Of a stretch of 64,000 nucleotides of DNA, positions 31,693-40,995 are shown piece by piece. The DNA comes from an uncultured Duncaniella sp. (lineage in GTDB: Bacteria > Bacteroidota > Bacteroidia > Bacteroidales > Muribaculaceae). The translations under genes were made by a program, and so were the position numbers. The notes under the pieces are model-generated. The model saw only the letters and a list, made by a program, of their open reading frames with translations. It searched no databases and had not been told where the DNA came from. The first letter of the stretch is position 1. The number at the start of each line of letters is the position of its first letter. The DNA is taken from positions 1 through 64,000 of the forward strand of contig NZ_CAJTMT010000001.1 in assembly GCF_910577345.1 (NCBI RefSeq), read 5' to 3'.

Positions 31693-32493
31693 TCAGTCCT
31701 TCACATATCGCTGGGCGATCTTGAAGATGTTGTCGGCTTCCTCGCGGTTGGGGGTGTCAGGGTAGTTGTTGATATACGAATAATATTCGTCAATCACTTC
31801 TCGGAAACGGTCGGCCTTCTTCTCGTCGATACTCTCGCGGGCTTCCTGATAGCGGGCTTTGAGGACGAGGAGCTCAAGGTCTTCCTTATATTTTGAATAG
31901 GGGTAGTCCTTGATGGCGTTCTTGGCGACAATGACGGCGCTCTCATAGTTGTTACCCATGTAGGTGCCGAGGTTGTAATAGAGCTGGGCGTTCTCAAGCT
32001 GTTTGAGGGTCAGTTTGTCCTGAAGCTCGAAAATTGCATTCTGGGCAATCGAGACCTTGTCGCTCTTGGGGTAGTAGTCGAGGAATGACTGGAGTTCCTC
32101 TATAGCCTTTATTGTGCCTGACTGGTCAAGCTGAGGCTCGGGCGAATCAAGATAGTAGCCGTAGCCTGTATAGAATCGGGCGAGTTCGGTGTACTTGCCT
32201 TTCGGGAATCGGGCATAGTATGTCTTGAAATATTCGCCTGAAGTCTGGTAATCCTTGTTTTCGTAGTTGGAGAGAGCGAGGAGATAGAGGGCGTCCTCGG
32301 CCTTTTCAGAGCCTTTGAACTGAGTCACTATATCCTCAAGGACCGTAGAGGCCTGGGTGTATTTTTTTTCCTCGAAAGCGCGCTTTGCGTAGTCGAGGCG
32401 ATAGTTGGCGTCAGTGCTCTTCAGCGCACGTTGGTACTCTCCACATGAAGTGAGGAGTGCGGCAGTGGCGAGCATGACTAAGTACTTTCGCAT
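31693..32493 (-). CDS. bamD: Outer-membrane protein assembly factor BamD
   Basis: This 266-residue lipoprotein belongs to the BAM complex that inserts beta-barrels. The signal MRKYLVMLATAALLTSC has a lipobox with Cys at residue 17. Five TPR-like repeats follow (YAKRAFEEKKYTQASTVLED, AEDALYLLALSNYENKDYQT, TYYARFPKGKYTELARFYTG). I chose the start at 32493, so that the lipobox is correctly placed; the upstream open frame to 32589 lacks signal character. A -7 box TAAATTTG lies at 32551-32558, with TTTG 22 bp upstream. Confidence 0.93.
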   Translation of the reverse strand: MRKYLVMLATAALLTSCGEYQRALKSTDANYRLDYAKRAFEEKKYTQASTVLEDIVTQFKGSEKAEDALYLLALSNYENKDYQTSGEYFKTYYARFPKGKYTELARFYTGYGYYLDSPEPQLDQSGTIKAIEELQSFLDYYPKSDKVSIAQNAIFELQDKLTLKQLENAQLYYNLGTYMGNNYESAVIVAKNAIKDYPYSKYKEDLELLVLKARYQEARESIDEKKADRFREVIDEYYSYINNYPDTPNREEADNIFKIAQRYVKD

Positions 32494-32550
32494 GTTATTG
32501 ATCACTGTTTGTTGAGGTGGTCTACTTGAGAGAATTGGTTTTTCAACTTG

Positions 32551-32584
32551 CAAATTTAAGTCTTTTTTGGGGATTAAGCGCAAA
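32551..32584 (-). promoter_or_regulatory. Promoter of bamD-rpoZ
   Basis: On the minus strand TTTG (32584-32581), 22 bp, then TAAATTTG (32558-32551). Spacing is slightly long. The predicted start near 32545 excludes the longer bamD frame. Confidence 0.5.
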
Positions 32585-32654
32585 GGCACCCTAATATTTT
32601 TGCGAAAAATAACATAAATCGGGTCATACGGAGGATTTTTACAATTTATTCAGC

Positions 32655-32662
32655 TAAATTTG
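32655..32662 (+). promoter_or_regulatory. -7 box of the GHL10 gene
   Basis: TAAATTTG, 23 bp before the ATG at 32686; no clear -33 TTTG. The divergent bamD promoter lies about 70 bp away. Confidence 0.45.
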
Positions 32663-32685
32663 TAGCCCAAACAGCAAATATACTC

Positions 32686-34191
32686 ATGAATTCATTGCTA
32701 AGATTCATTTTTTATATCCTTGCAGGAGTCGTGGCCTCCGCGAACGTGGCCCAGGCTTCCTCACCCAAGAGGGAAATGCGCGGAGTGTGGCTTGCAACCG
32801 TATGGGGCATAGACTGGCCCTCAGTGACCGGTACGAGCGAGGCGGTGAGCCGAAAGCAGAAGGCGGAAATGACCGCCATTCTCGACCGCTGCGCAGCCAT
32901 GAATCTGACCTCTGTGTTTTTTCAGGTTAGAGGCATGGGAGATGTCATGTATGAATCCTCGTCGGAGCCTTGGTCATCGTTTGTTTCGGGTTCGCGCGGG
33001 GTGTCGCCCGGCTGGGATCCTCTGAAATTTGTCGTGGAAGAATGTCACCGCAGGGGGCTTGAATGTTATGCATGGGTCAATCCTTTCAGGTGGAGCTCAG
33101 GCACTGACTATAACAGCGCCCCGGACCGCGAATGGAAAAAGAAGGGTTGGCTGCTCAGTTACGGAAAATATACGGTGTTCAATCCCGGTATTGAAGAGGT
33201 GCGTGACCATATAGTCGGCATCTGTCGCGAGATTGTGACAGGCTATGCAGTCGACGGTCTGGTGTTTGATGACTATTTCTATCCCAACCGTATTCCGGAA
33301 GACTCTTCCGCTCAGGATTATAAATTGTGGCAACAGCAGTGCCCGTGGATGAGTTTCGGCGACTGGCGGCGTGCGAATGTTCACAAGACCATTGCCGATG
33401 TCCATTGCATGATTGCGGATGAATGTCCGGATGTGCGTTTCGGTATCTCTCCCGCAGGCGTAGCGGGCAAAGCCCATACATCTGCAGTGAAATGGGGCAT
33501 GGAATCGTGTGGGGTGAAGGCTGACGACTGGCAGTATAAGGAGATTTATTCCGACCCGTTAGGATGGCTGTATCAGAACACGGTTGATTTCATATCACCA
33601 CAGATATATTGGCCTACGACACACGCGACTGCGCCATACGAGTCGATAGCGCGATGGTGGAGCGAGGCTGCGAGTCTCTACGGTTGCCATTTCTATTCAA
33701 GCATGACGCTTGCGCCTCTTGAAAAATCTGACACGCGCGAGCAGAGGCGGGAGCTTCTGAAACAGGTAGCTGCCAACCGTTCGCTCAGTCTTACCGGTGA
33801 ATTCGGTTCGGTCCTGTATAGCGCCAAGTTTCTTCCTAAGCTTGCGTCGGAGCTGAAGGGGAGCCATTTTGCCGTAAAGGCGTTGAGCCCTGCGATTAAC
33901 TACGGTTTGGCGGAGCGGCCTGAGGCACCGGAAAAAGTTGCAGTGAAAAGCGGCGTGCTTTCGTGGAAGGAACCGTCCAAGAAGTCCGGAAGGACACGCT
34001 ATGCCGTATATGCATTTCCTAAGCATCTTTCAGAGGATGATGTGATGGATGAACTCGGCGACGGGATAAGCAGTGCATATATCGTGGGCGTAAGTTACGG
34101 CACGTCGGCGGTTGTTCCTGCCGGAATGGCATACGCTGTGACGACGCTTACCGGAAATTCCATAGAATCCGAGCCTGCATATAGCAGATAA
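32686..34191 (+). CDS. Secreted GHL10 (YngK/DUF187) family glycoside hydrolase-like protein
   Basis: This 501-residue exported protein has a signal peptide (about residues 1-25, ending AQASS). A glycoside-hydrolase-like TIM barrel of the GHL10/DUF187 family follows: REMRGVWLATVWGIDWPS opens it, then FFQVRGMGDVMYESS, ECYAWVNPFRWSS, YAVDGLVFDDYFYPN (acidic pair at strand 4), FGISPAG and FISPQIYWP. A small C-terminal beta domain (about 430-501) resembles Fn3. Members probably cleave peptidoglycan or other glycans at the cell envelope; the substrate is not known. It is monocistronic with a hairpin after the stop. Confidence 0.88.
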   Translation: MNSLLRFIFYILAGVVASANVAQASSPKREMRGVWLATVWGIDWPSVTGTSEAVSRKQKAEMTAILDRCAAMNLTSVFFQVRGMGDVMYESSSEPWSSFVSGSRGVSPGWDPLKFVVEECHRRGLECYAWVNPFRWSSGTDYNSAPDREWKKKGWLLSYGKYTVFNPGIEEVRDHIVGICREIVTGYAVDGLVFDDYFYPNRIPEDSSAQDYKLWQQQCPWMSFGDWRRANVHKTIADVHCMIADECPDVRFGISPAGVAGKAHTSAVKWGMESCGVKADDWQYKEIYSDPLGWLYQNTVDFISPQIYWPTTHATAPYESIARWWSEAASLYGCHFYSSMTLAPLEKSDTREQRRELLKQVAANRSLSLTGEFGSVLYSAKFLPKLASELKGSHFAVKALSPAINYGLAERPEAPEKVAVKSGVLSWKEPSKKSGRTRYAVYAFPKHLSEDDVMDELGDGISSAYIVGVSYGTSAVVPAGMAYAVTTLTGNSIESEPAYSR

Positions 34192-34215
34192 CAGCTATAT
34201 TAAAAAAGATAAAGG

Positions 34216-34248
34216 GATGTGGACACTCTTTCGCAGAGGGTCCACATC
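34216..34248 (+). terminator. Hairpin after the GHL10 gene
   Basis: GATGTGGACACTCT pairs with AGAGGGTCCACATC (one mismatch) around TTCGC, 24 bp after the stop; followed by TGCGTTTTAG, a weak U-run. Confidence 0.6.
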
Positions 34249-34363
34249 TGCGTTTTAGCGTTGAACGAATCAAGAAGTTGTCGCTTAATTGAAAAATCAT
34301 CCCGGTACCAGGGCAGGAGCCGGACGTGTGGATTGGATAGTATCAGTGATGAGTAACTGAAAG

Positions 34364-34444
34364 TCAGTTGTAGTTGCCGCCTTTGCCTGTCATGACATCG
34401 AAGAAATAGCAAATGGCCCAGAGGGCGAGAGCAATAATAAACAT
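34364..34444 (-). CDS. Possible 26-residue single-pass membrane microprotein
   Basis: A 27-codon frame encodes a hydrophobic helix (MFIIALALWAICYFFDVM) followed by a short polar tail (TGKGGNYN). Codon use is ordinary and the composition is that of a real single-pass peptide, not random AT-rich translation. It lies 33 bp after the 72-residue gene at 34478-34696 on the same strand and may be cotranscribed. I recognise no family. Such small membrane proteins usually modulate larger complexes, but no partner can be named. Confidence 0.5.
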   Translation of the reverse strand: MFIIALALWAICYFFDVMTGKGGNYN

Positions 34445-34477
34445 GGTGGGGTTTCGTCTTTTTTGAGAATTAATAAT

Positions 34478-34696
34478 TCAGCTTGCAGCCGTATTGAGGT
34501 GGCGATGGGTGTCTTGGGTGACGTAAAAGCGGATAACGGCGTAGATGATGGATTGCATCGGTGTGAGGGTGTCTTCGGGGTTTTGTCCGAGGATGAACTC
34601 CATGCTTAAGGCATTGGTTATCGGTGTGCGGTCGAGTGGCTGGAGCGAGTTGATTGTGTCGATGACACGCGGGCTGATGATTAGAGGAGTTTTCAT
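34478..34696 (-). CDS. Unrecognised 72-residue small protein
   Basis: The frame begins MKTPLIISPRVIDTINSLQP and continues PITNALSMEFILGQNPEDTL then MQSIIYAVIRFYVTQDT. The pattern of short amphipathic helices with Pro breaks looks like a folded helical protein. I chose the start at 34696; an open frame to 34777 begins with a low-complexity His/Pro/Ser stretch and runs into the -7 box (TACCTTTG, minus strand, 34775-34782). No family is recognised. With the 26-residue membrane peptide it may form a two-gene unit. Confidence 0.55.
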   Translation of the reverse strand: MKTPLIISPRVIDTINSLQPLDRTPITNALSMEFILGQNPEDTLTPMQSIIYAVIRFYVTQDTHRHLNTAAS

Positions 34697-34774
34697 GATG
34701 AGTGGAGTTGATTGAAAGTGAGGATGGATGAGGGGGAATGAGTTGGAGGAGAGGGGATGTGGAGGTTTATGATG

Positions 34775-34782
34775 CAAAGGTA
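34775..34782 (-). promoter_or_regulatory. -7 box of the small-protein pair
   Basis: TACCTTTG on the minus strand matches the consensus; the -33 half is not at standard spacing (TTG 14 bp upstream). The start would be near 34768. Confidence 0.45.
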
Positions 34783-34799
34783 ATAGCAGGCATGGGCAA

Positions 34800-35058
34800 T
34801 ATTACGGCACAGGTTATTTAAAATTTATTAATACTGTCGGCTTCGTTATTCGGAGATTGGCTGGTTATTATCGGACATCTTCGATGCCCGTTCCGTGTAT
34901 ATACAGATAACCCCACACCTTCGCGGAACGCAATTTCGCCCTACGGGCTTCATTGCGTTGCCGCTCGATGCGGGGCTATGATTGTATTGCCGCTTCGCGG
35001 CTTATAGGTTGCCATCCGGCAAAGGGGCTTTGCTGTTTCGCAGCTTATCCTGAATTTC
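34800..35058. other. Non-coding gap with REP-like modules
   Basis: No gene is visible. The stretch holds a 24-bp module at 34996-35019 (CGCGGCTTATAGGTTGCC...) that matches 18062-18085 at 22 of 24 positions. Several short GC-rich hairpins are present around it, such as CCGCTTCGCGG near 34990. Confidence 0.5.
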
Positions 35059-37101
35059 TTAGAGCATCTTGACCGAGCGTTTGATGAATTCGCTGAGGTC
35101 ACGGCCACGGAGAAGTCCGTTGGCGAGAAGGGCGAGGTCGATGGCTTGTTTTACAACCGGTTTCTCAGCTGCGTATTTGGCAATGATCTCTTCCTTTTCC
35201 TTGCGGTTCTTCTCGACGCTTTCTGTCAACTTCTTCTCTTCGGCCTGCTGTTCGTCGGTAGGCTTGTTGTCCTTGATTTCCGAGCGGAGGACAGTGATTT
35301 TCTCGTTGTCGGCATCAATGGCTGAGTTGAGGGGTTGGAGTTGGTCGGCAAGAGCCTTTTCGGCTTCGTCAAGAATCTTGACAACGACAGGCTGAGAGGT
35401 GTTGACGATAAGGTTGTAGCTGTCAGGAAGTTCTGCGTAGAAGCTCATTCCGGGTTGAGTTGCCGCCATGTCCTTCATGCGTCGCATGTACTCATTCTGA
35501 GTGATGAGGATAGGGTTGGCAGCAGGGTCGAGTGATTCGAACGACACGAGGAAGTCGGCTTTCTCAACCTCCGGCAACTGGCTGCGGAAAAGGGGAGTGA
35601 GAAGTGAAATCTGTTCGGGTTTGAGGCCACTGTCCTTCTCTTCTTCCTTGGGAATGAGTTTTTCGGCGACATCGCTGTCGACGCGCACGAAACGAGTCTT
35701 CTCGAGTTTGCTTTCGAGCATTGAGATGAAGTGGCCGTCGAGCTGTCCGTCCATGAGAAGGACATTGTAGCCTTTCTCGTTGGCTGCATGGATATAGTTG
35801 TACTGCGCGGTCACATCGGTAGCGTAGATATAGACAACATTGCCATCCTTGTCGGTCTGCGAAGCCTCGACGAGAGTGCGGTATTCATCAAGAGTGAAAT
35901 ATTTGCCCTCGGTGTCGCGGAGAAGCACGAACTTCATGGCTGAATCGCAGAACTTCTCATCGGTGAGCATACCATATTCAATGAAAATCTTGATGTCGTC
36001 CCATTTGGACTCGAAATCCGAACGGTTTTCCTTGAAAAGCTCATCGAGACGCGATGCTACCTTCTTGGTGATGTAGCCTGAAATCTTCTTTACGGCTGTG
36101 TCGCTCTGGAGGTAGGAACGCGATACGTTCAAGGGGATGTCGGGAGAATCAATGACACCCTGAAGGAGCATCATGAATTCAGGGACAACTCCCTCGACCG
36201 AATCAGTTACATAGACCTGATTACAATAGAGCTGGATGCGGTCCTTGCGGATGTCGAGATTGCTCTTGATTTTGGGGAAGAAGAGGATGCCTGTGAGAGT
36301 GAAGGGGTAGTCGACATTGAGGTGAATCCAGAAAAGGGGATCTTCCTGCCCGGGATAGAGCTCACGGTAGAATTTCTTGTAATCCTCATCGGTAAGCTCC
36401 GAAGGCTTCTTGGTCCATGTAGGTTCGGTGTCGTTGATGACCTTATCCTTGTCGGTGTCGACATATTTGCCGTCTTTCCATTCCTGTTCCTTTCCGGATA
36501 CGACGGGGACGGGGAGGAAACGGCAATATTTTTTCAGAAGGGTGTCAATGCGGGCCTGTTCAAGGAATTCCTTGTTGTCATCGTCGATGTAGAGGATGAT
36601 GTCGGTACCGCGTTCCGCCTTTTCGGTCGGTTCCATAGTGTATTCGGGGCTACCGTCGCAGACCCAGCTTACAGCTTCCGCGCCATCCTTGTAGCTAAGC
36701 GAACGAATTTCCACTTTCTTGGCAACCATGAAGGCCGAATAGAATCCGAGACCGAAGTGACCGATGATGGCATTGGCAGTATCCTTGTACTTATTGAGGA
36801 ACTCTTCAGCTCCCGAGAAGGCAATCTGATTGATATATTTATTGATGTCGTCAGCCGTCATGCCGATACCGTGGTCGCTGACAGTGAGCGTTCCGGCCTC
36901 TTTGTCGACAGTCACACGCACCTTCATCTCGCCAAGTTCACCCTTGAATTCGCCGAAAGAGGCAAGGGTCTTGAGCTTCTGGGTGGCATCGATGGCATTG
37001 GATACGAGTTCGCGGAGGAAAATCTCGTGGTCGGAATAAAGGAATTTTTTGATTACCGGGAAAATGTTCTCGGTGGTTACTCCAATTTGTCCTTTTTGCA
37101 T
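35059..37101 (-). CDS. htpG: Molecular chaperone HtpG (Hsp90)
   Basis: This 680-residue Hsp90 has the GHKL ATPase domain: LRELVSNAIDATQKLK (about residue 30), VSDHGIGMTADDI (about 77) and GHFGLGFYSAFMVA (about 115). The middle domain carries the catalytic-loop Arg in YLQSDTAVKKI-type sequence after IPLNVSRSYLQ. A C-terminal dimerisation domain is also present. The C-terminus has the charged insert typical of Bacteroidetes HtpG (EIKDNKPTDEQQAEEKKLTE), which explains the extra length over E. coli (624). A near-consensus promoter lies 49 bp upstream. Confidence 0.98.
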   Translation of the reverse strand: MQKGQIGVTTENIFPVIKKFLYSDHEIFLRELVSNAIDATQKLKTLASFGEFKGELGEMKVRVTVDKEAGTLTVSDHGIGMTADDINKYINQIAFSGAEEFLNKYKDTANAIIGHFGLGFYSAFMVAKKVEIRSLSYKDGAEAVSWVCDGSPEYTMEPTEKAERGTDIILYIDDDNKEFLEQARIDTLLKKYCRFLPVPVVSGKEQEWKDGKYVDTDKDKVINDTEPTWTKKPSELTDEDYKKFYRELYPGQEDPLFWIHLNVDYPFTLTGILFFPKIKSNLDIRKDRIQLYCNQVYVTDSVEGVVPEFMMLLQGVIDSPDIPLNVSRSYLQSDTAVKKISGYITKKVASRLDELFKENRSDFESKWDDIKIFIEYGMLTDEKFCDSAMKFVLLRDTEGKYFTLDEYRTLVEASQTDKDGNVVYIYATDVTAQYNYIHAANEKGYNVLLMDGQLDGHFISMLESKLEKTRFVRVDSDVAEKLIPKEEEKDSGLKPEQISLLTPLFRSQLPEVEKADFLVSFESLDPAANPILITQNEYMRRMKDMAATQPGMSFYAELPDSYNLIVNTSQPVVVKILDEAEKALADQLQPLNSAIDADNEKITVLRSEIKDNKPTDEQQAEEKKLTESVEKNRKEKEEIIAKYAAEKPVVKQAIDLALLANGLLRGRDLSEFIKRSVKML

Positions 37102-37149
37102 AATATATCGTTTTAATAAGTTTATATCTATTACTTATTAACAATATTG

Positions 37150-37181
37150 CAAATAAAATGCCATAGGCAAAAACTGACAAA
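37150..37181 (-). promoter_or_regulatory. Promoter of htpG
   Basis: On the minus strand TTTG (37181-37178), 20 bp, then TTTATTTG (37157-37150), one mismatch to TAnnTTTG. No heat-shock inverted repeat (CIRCE) is seen. Confidence 0.5.
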
Positions 37182-37232
37182 TTCTGTTAAAAGCACTGAC
37201 AATTTTGCAGTGGGAGGTGATGGCTTGTGACG

Positions 37233-38300
37233 TCAGAGTGCGGTCGTGTCGCGGGGAACGTTGATGTTGTGGCGGTCAAATATGTTTGTCGCGTTGCGTA
37301 CAAATCCCCGGCGGTGATGCTCCATCGAAGGATGAAGATCTGTGCTTTCAGCAGGTATGAGACGGAAATTGTCGCCACGACCGGTGGACGGTTCCGTGAA
37401 TACAAGACGATAGCTGGCATTGCAGACGTAGGCGCGACCGAAAATGTCGCGTGCGAGCTTCACACGGGCCATAGCTCCTCCGCGAGTGTCGGTGGTGCGC
37501 ATGGCAGAAATGAAGTTTCCGAGGGAGTAGACCGTGAAACAGGGACGGCCTGTCGAGTCGTTCATCTGCAATTCCATGGGCTGAATGACGTGGGGATGAC
37601 CGCCTATAATTAATTCAACTCCATTTTCAGCGAGAAATTTTGCGAGTTTTTTCTGCGATGCATTGGGGAGAAGTTTGTATTCATCTCCCCAATGTATGCA
37701 CGCAGCTATTATTTCCGCCCCTTTCTCGCGGGCTTTGCGTATGTCGGAGACCATCAACTGACGGTCGATATAGTCAATCTCGATGTCCGTTTTCTTTGTG
37801 ATGCCGTTGGTTCCGTAGGTGTAGTTCAAAAAAGCGACTTTGAACCCATTGATGTCGTGAATCATGGGAAGAATCGAATCGCGGTGAGCACGGTTGCGGT
37901 AAACTCCAAGATACGGAACACCTTTTGACTCGAAGGTATCGATTGTACGGCGGACACCCCTGTCACGGCGGTCAAGGATATGGTTGTTGGCCGCAAGCAT
38001 GAGGTCGAAACCTGCATCAGTCAATGCGTCGACATAATTGTCGTGTGCACAGAACATCGGATAGCCCGAATAGGGCGCGCCACCAAGCGGTGTCTCAAGG
38101 TTCACGACTGCAAAATCGGCCGATGAGATGTAGGGGCGCAGAGATGTGAAGTAGGGCGAATAGTCAAGTGAACCGTCAGGCTGCAAGGCGGCATCGATCT
38201 GGCGCTGATGCTGCATGGCATCTCCTGCGAAGACAATTTCAGCACTGTCCTGCGGGACAAGCAGCGAGAGAAGCGAGAGGAAAACGGCAATCATGCTCAC
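37233..38300 (-). CDS. CapA-family metallophosphoesterase-like protein
   Basis: This 355-residue exported protein has a short signal-like N-terminus (MSMIAVFLSLLSLLVP) and the CapA/PgsA phosphoesterase fold. Visible metal-site motifs are VFAGDAMQHQ (about 24), VVNLETPLGG (about 66), LAANNHILDR (about 103), CIHWGDEY (about 197) and IGGHPHVIQPME (about 233). CapA was named for poly-gamma-glutamate capsule synthesis in Bacillus, but most gut Bacteroidetes homologues lack the other cap genes and have unknown substrates. It follows folD by 24 bp in the ffh-folD cluster. Confidence 0.88.
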   Translation of the reverse strand: MSMIAVFLSLLSLLVPQDSAEIVFAGDAMQHQRQIDAALQPDGSLDYSPYFTSLRPYISSADFAVVNLETPLGGAPYSGYPMFCAHDNYVDALTDAGFDLMLAANNHILDRRDRGVRRTIDTFESKGVPYLGVYRNRAHRDSILPMIHDINGFKVAFLNYTYGTNGITKKTDIEIDYIDRQLMVSDIRKAREKGAEIIAACIHWGDEYKLLPNASQKKLAKFLAENGVELIIGGHPHVIQPMELQMNDSTGRPCFTVYSLGNFISAMRTTDTRGGAMARVKLARDIFGRAYVCNASYRLVFTEPSTGRGDNFRLIPAESTDLHPSMEHHRRGFVRNATNIFDRHNINVPRDTTAL

Positions 38301-38324
38301 AGCCTGCGGTGGTTTTGACGGGGT

Positions 38325-39206
38325 TTAAGAATATATTTCCTTCTTTGCGGCGAGGAGGGTGTTGCGCATGAGGGAACAGATGGTCATGGGACCTACACCA
38401 CCGGGAACCGGAGTGATGAAGGCGCACTTCTCAGCCACATTCTCAAAGTCGACATCTCCGCGCAGACGGAAACCGCTCTTGCGCGAAGCATCGGGGACAC
38501 GGGTGGTGCCGACATCGATGATTGTCGCACCGGGTTTGACCATGTCGGCGGTAACAAAGCCGGGGCTGCCGAGGGCAGCGATGATGATATCGGCTTCGGC
38601 GCAGGCTTCCTTGATGTTTGTGGATGAGCTGTGGAGCACGGTCACTGTCGCATTGCCGGGGTTGGATTTCTGCATCATGAGCGAGGCCACGGGTTTACCA
38701 ACGATGTTGCTGCGTCCGAGGACCACACACTTCGCACCCTTGGTGTTTACGCCGTAGCGTTTGAGAAGTTCCATGATGCCCGAAGGGGTGGCAGATACGA
38801 AGCAGGGGAGACCGATGGACATACGGCCTACGTTGACGGGATGGAAACCGTCGACATCCTTACGATAGTCGATAGCCTCGATGATTTTCTGCTCGGAGAT
38901 ATGTTTGGGGAGGGGGAGCTGGACGATGAATCCGTCAACACCGGGGTCGTTATTGAGTTCTGCGATGGTTTCAAGAAGTTTCTCTTCGGTCACATCGTCT
39001 TCGTAGCGGATGAGTGTGGATTGGAAACCGCAAGCCTCGCAGGCCTTTACTTTGTTTGCAACGTAGGTCTCGCTGCCACCGTCGTGACCGACGAGGATGG
39101 CTGCGAGGTGGGGGCGACGCTTGCCCTGCGCCACCATCTCTTCAACTTCAGCCGCGATTTCGCGCTTGATGTCGTCTGCTGTCTTTTTTCCGTCTATCAG
39201 TGTCAT
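38325..39206 (-). CDS. folD: Methylenetetrahydrofolate dehydrogenase/cyclohydrolase FolD
   Basis: This 293-residue bifunctional enzyme interconverts methylene-, methenyl- and formyl-tetrahydrofolate. The catalytic Lys lies in [17 protein letters not shown] (about residue 56), the folate motif is [14 protein letters not shown] (about 100), the NADP loop is [14 protein letters not shown] (about 170), and the closing [19 protein letters not shown] is present. It starts 4 bp after ffh, so the two are translationally linked. Confidence 0.98.
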   Translation of the reverse strand: MTLIDGKKTADDIKREIAAEVEEMVAQGKRRPHLAAILVGHDGGSETYVANKVKACEACGFQSTLIRYEDDVTEEKLLETIAELNNDPGVDGFIVQLPLPKHISEQKIIEAIDYRKDVDGFHPVNVGRMSIGLPCFVSATPSGIMELLKRYGVNTKGAKCVVLGRSNIVGKPVASLMMQKSNPGNATVTVLHSSSTNIKEACAEADIIIAALGSPGFVTADMVKPGATIIDVGTTRVPDASRKSGFRLRGDVDFENVAEKCAFITPVPGGVGPMTICSLMRNTLLAAKKEIYS

Positions 39207-39210
39207 AATC

Positions 39211-40545
39211 TTATCTTCTCATTCCTTTCATGTTGCGCATCATGGCCATCGGGTTCTTGATTCCCGAAACGGCCTTCATCATCTTGCGGGCATCGTCGAA
39301 CTGCTTGATGAGGCGGTTGACCTCCTGAATGTCGGTGCCTGAACCCTTGGCAATACGCTTGCGGCGGCTACCGTTGAGGATTTCGGGATGCTCACGCTCC
39401 TGTGCGGTCATCGACTGGATGATGGCTTCAATGCCCTTGAAGGCATTGTCGTCAATGTCAATATCCTTGATTGCCTTGCCGACACCGGGAATCATAGAGG
39501 CGAGTTCCTTGAGATTGCCCATCTTCTGGATTTGCTGAATCTGCTGAAGGAAGTCGTTGAAATTGAACTGGTTTTTTGCAATCTTGCGCTGAAGTTCGCG
39601 GGCCTGTTTCTCGTCGTAGGCATTCTGAGCCTTTTCAACGAGCGACACGATGTCGCCCATGCCGAGGATACGGTCGGCCATACGCGAGGGGTGGAAGAGG
39701 TCGAGCGCATCGAGTTTCTCACCGGTACCCACAAATTTGATGGGCTTGGTGACTACCGTGCGGATTGAGAGGGCTGCACCGCCACGGGTGTCACCGTCGA
39801 GCTTGGTGAGGACAACGCCGTCGAAATCAAGACGGTCGTTGAATTCCTTAGCAGTGTTGACCGCATCCTGACCGGTCATCGAGTCAACAACGAAGAGAGT
39901 CTCCTGAGGCTTGACGGCCTTCTTGATGGCTGCGATTTCCTGCATCATCTGCTCGTCGACCGCAAGACGGCCGGCGGTGTCGATGATGACGAGGTCGTGG
40001 TGGTTGGTCTTGGCGTAGCGGATTGCGTTCTCAGCGATTTCAACGGGATTCTTGTTGCCATCCTCGGTGTAGACCGGAACGTTAATCTGCTCGGCGAGAA
40101 CTTTCAACTGGTCGATTGCCGCAGGACGATAGACGTCGCAGGCAACGAGAAGCGGACGTTTCCCCTGCTCGGATTTGAGTTTGCGGGCGAGTTTGCCGGA
40201 GAAGGTTGTCTTACCTGAACCTTGCAGACCCGACATGAGGATGACGGCAGGATTGCCTGACAGATTGACCTGGGCAGTCTCGCCACCCATGAGGCGGGCG
40301 AGTTCGTCATGGACAATCTTGACCATGAGTTCGCCGGGCTTGATGGCGTTGATTACGTTCATACCCAGTGCCTTTGCCTTTACCTCGTCGGTAAATTGCT
40401 TGGCAACCTTGAAGTTTACGTCGGCCTCGAGGAGCGCGCGGCGCACGTCCTTAAGGGTCTCTGCTACGTTGATTTCGGTGATTTTACCTTCACCTTTCAG
40501 TATCTTGAAACTTCTTTCAAGTCTCTCGCTTAGATTCTCAAACAC
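39211..40545 (-). CDS. ffh: Signal recognition particle GTPase Ffh
   Basis: This 444-residue SRP54 homologue targets membrane proteins cotranslationally. N-domain (about 1-85), GTPase G-domain with G1 [15 protein letters not shown] (about 108), DTAGRL (about 190), TKLDGD (about 247) and the [11 protein letters not shown] closing motif are all visible. The Met-rich M-domain (from about 330) carries the SRP-RNA signature [13 protein letters not shown] and ends MRNMKGMRR. It leads ffh-folD-capA. Confidence 0.98.
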   Translation of the reverse strand: MFENLSERLERSFKILKGEGKITEINVAETLKDVRRALLEADVNFKVAKQFTDEVKAKALGMNVINAIKPGELMVKIVHDELARLMGGETAQVNLSGNPAVILMSGLQGSGKTTFSGKLARKLKSEQGKRPLLVACDVYRPAAIDQLKVLAEQINVPVYTEDGNKNPVEIAENAIRYAKTNHHDLVIIDTAGRLAVDEQMMQEIAAIKKAVKPQETLFVVDSMTGQDAVNTAKEFNDRLDFDGVVLTKLDGDTRGGAALSIRTVVTKPIKFVGTGEKLDALDLFHPSRMADRILGMGDIVSLVEKAQNAYDEKQARELQRKIAKNQFNFNDFLQQIQQIQKMGNLKELASMIPGVGKAIKDIDIDDNAFKGIEAIIQSMTAQEREHPEILNGSRRKRIAKGSGTDIQEVNRLIKQFDDARKMMKAVSGIKNPMAMMRNMKGMRR

Positions 40546-40638
40546 TTGGAATGGCGGGGGGATAGAGGGTTAAAAAAACTTTACTGATAATATATAATAG
40601 GTGGCGTTCTGCCTGTTGCCGGTGGTCTGTCGTGTGGA

Positions 40639-40995
40639 TTACTCCGGGAGCAGACGGTTGGTGCGGGTGTCGGGGAAGAGGACCACGGGTTTGTGGTTGC
40701 GGGCCTCTTCGGGTGTCATCTGTGCATAGCACATGAGGATGACGATGTCGCCTACCTGCACTTTGCGGGCAGCAGCTCCGTTGAGACAGATAACGCCTGA
40801 GCCGGGTTCGCCGGGGATGGCGTAGGTGTCGAAACGTTCGCCGTTGTTGTTGTCAACGATGTAGATACGCTCGCCGGGGAAGATACCGGCTGCGTCCATG
40901 AGTTCACTGTCGATTGTGATGCTGCCGATGTAGTCCAGACGGGCTTCGGTGACAGTCACACGGTGGATTTTGCACTTGAGAAGTTCGAGTGTCAT
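40639..40995 (-). CDS. panD: Aspartate 1-decarboxylase PanD
   Basis: This 118-residue pyruvoyl enzyme makes beta-alanine for pantothenate. The self-cleavage site Gly24-Ser25 is in [10 protein letters not shown], giving the pyruvoyl group on Ser25. The downstream conserved [10 protein letters not shown] and [17 protein letters not shown] are intact. It overlaps panC by 4 bp (ATGA), so both halves of pantothenate synthesis are made together. Confidence 0.98.
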   Translation of the reverse strand: MTLELLKCKIHRVTVTEARLDYIGSITIDSELMDAAGIFPGERIYIVDNNNGERFDTYAIPGEPGSGVICLNGAAARKVQVGDIVILMCYAQMTPEEARNHKPVVLFPDTRTNRLLPE

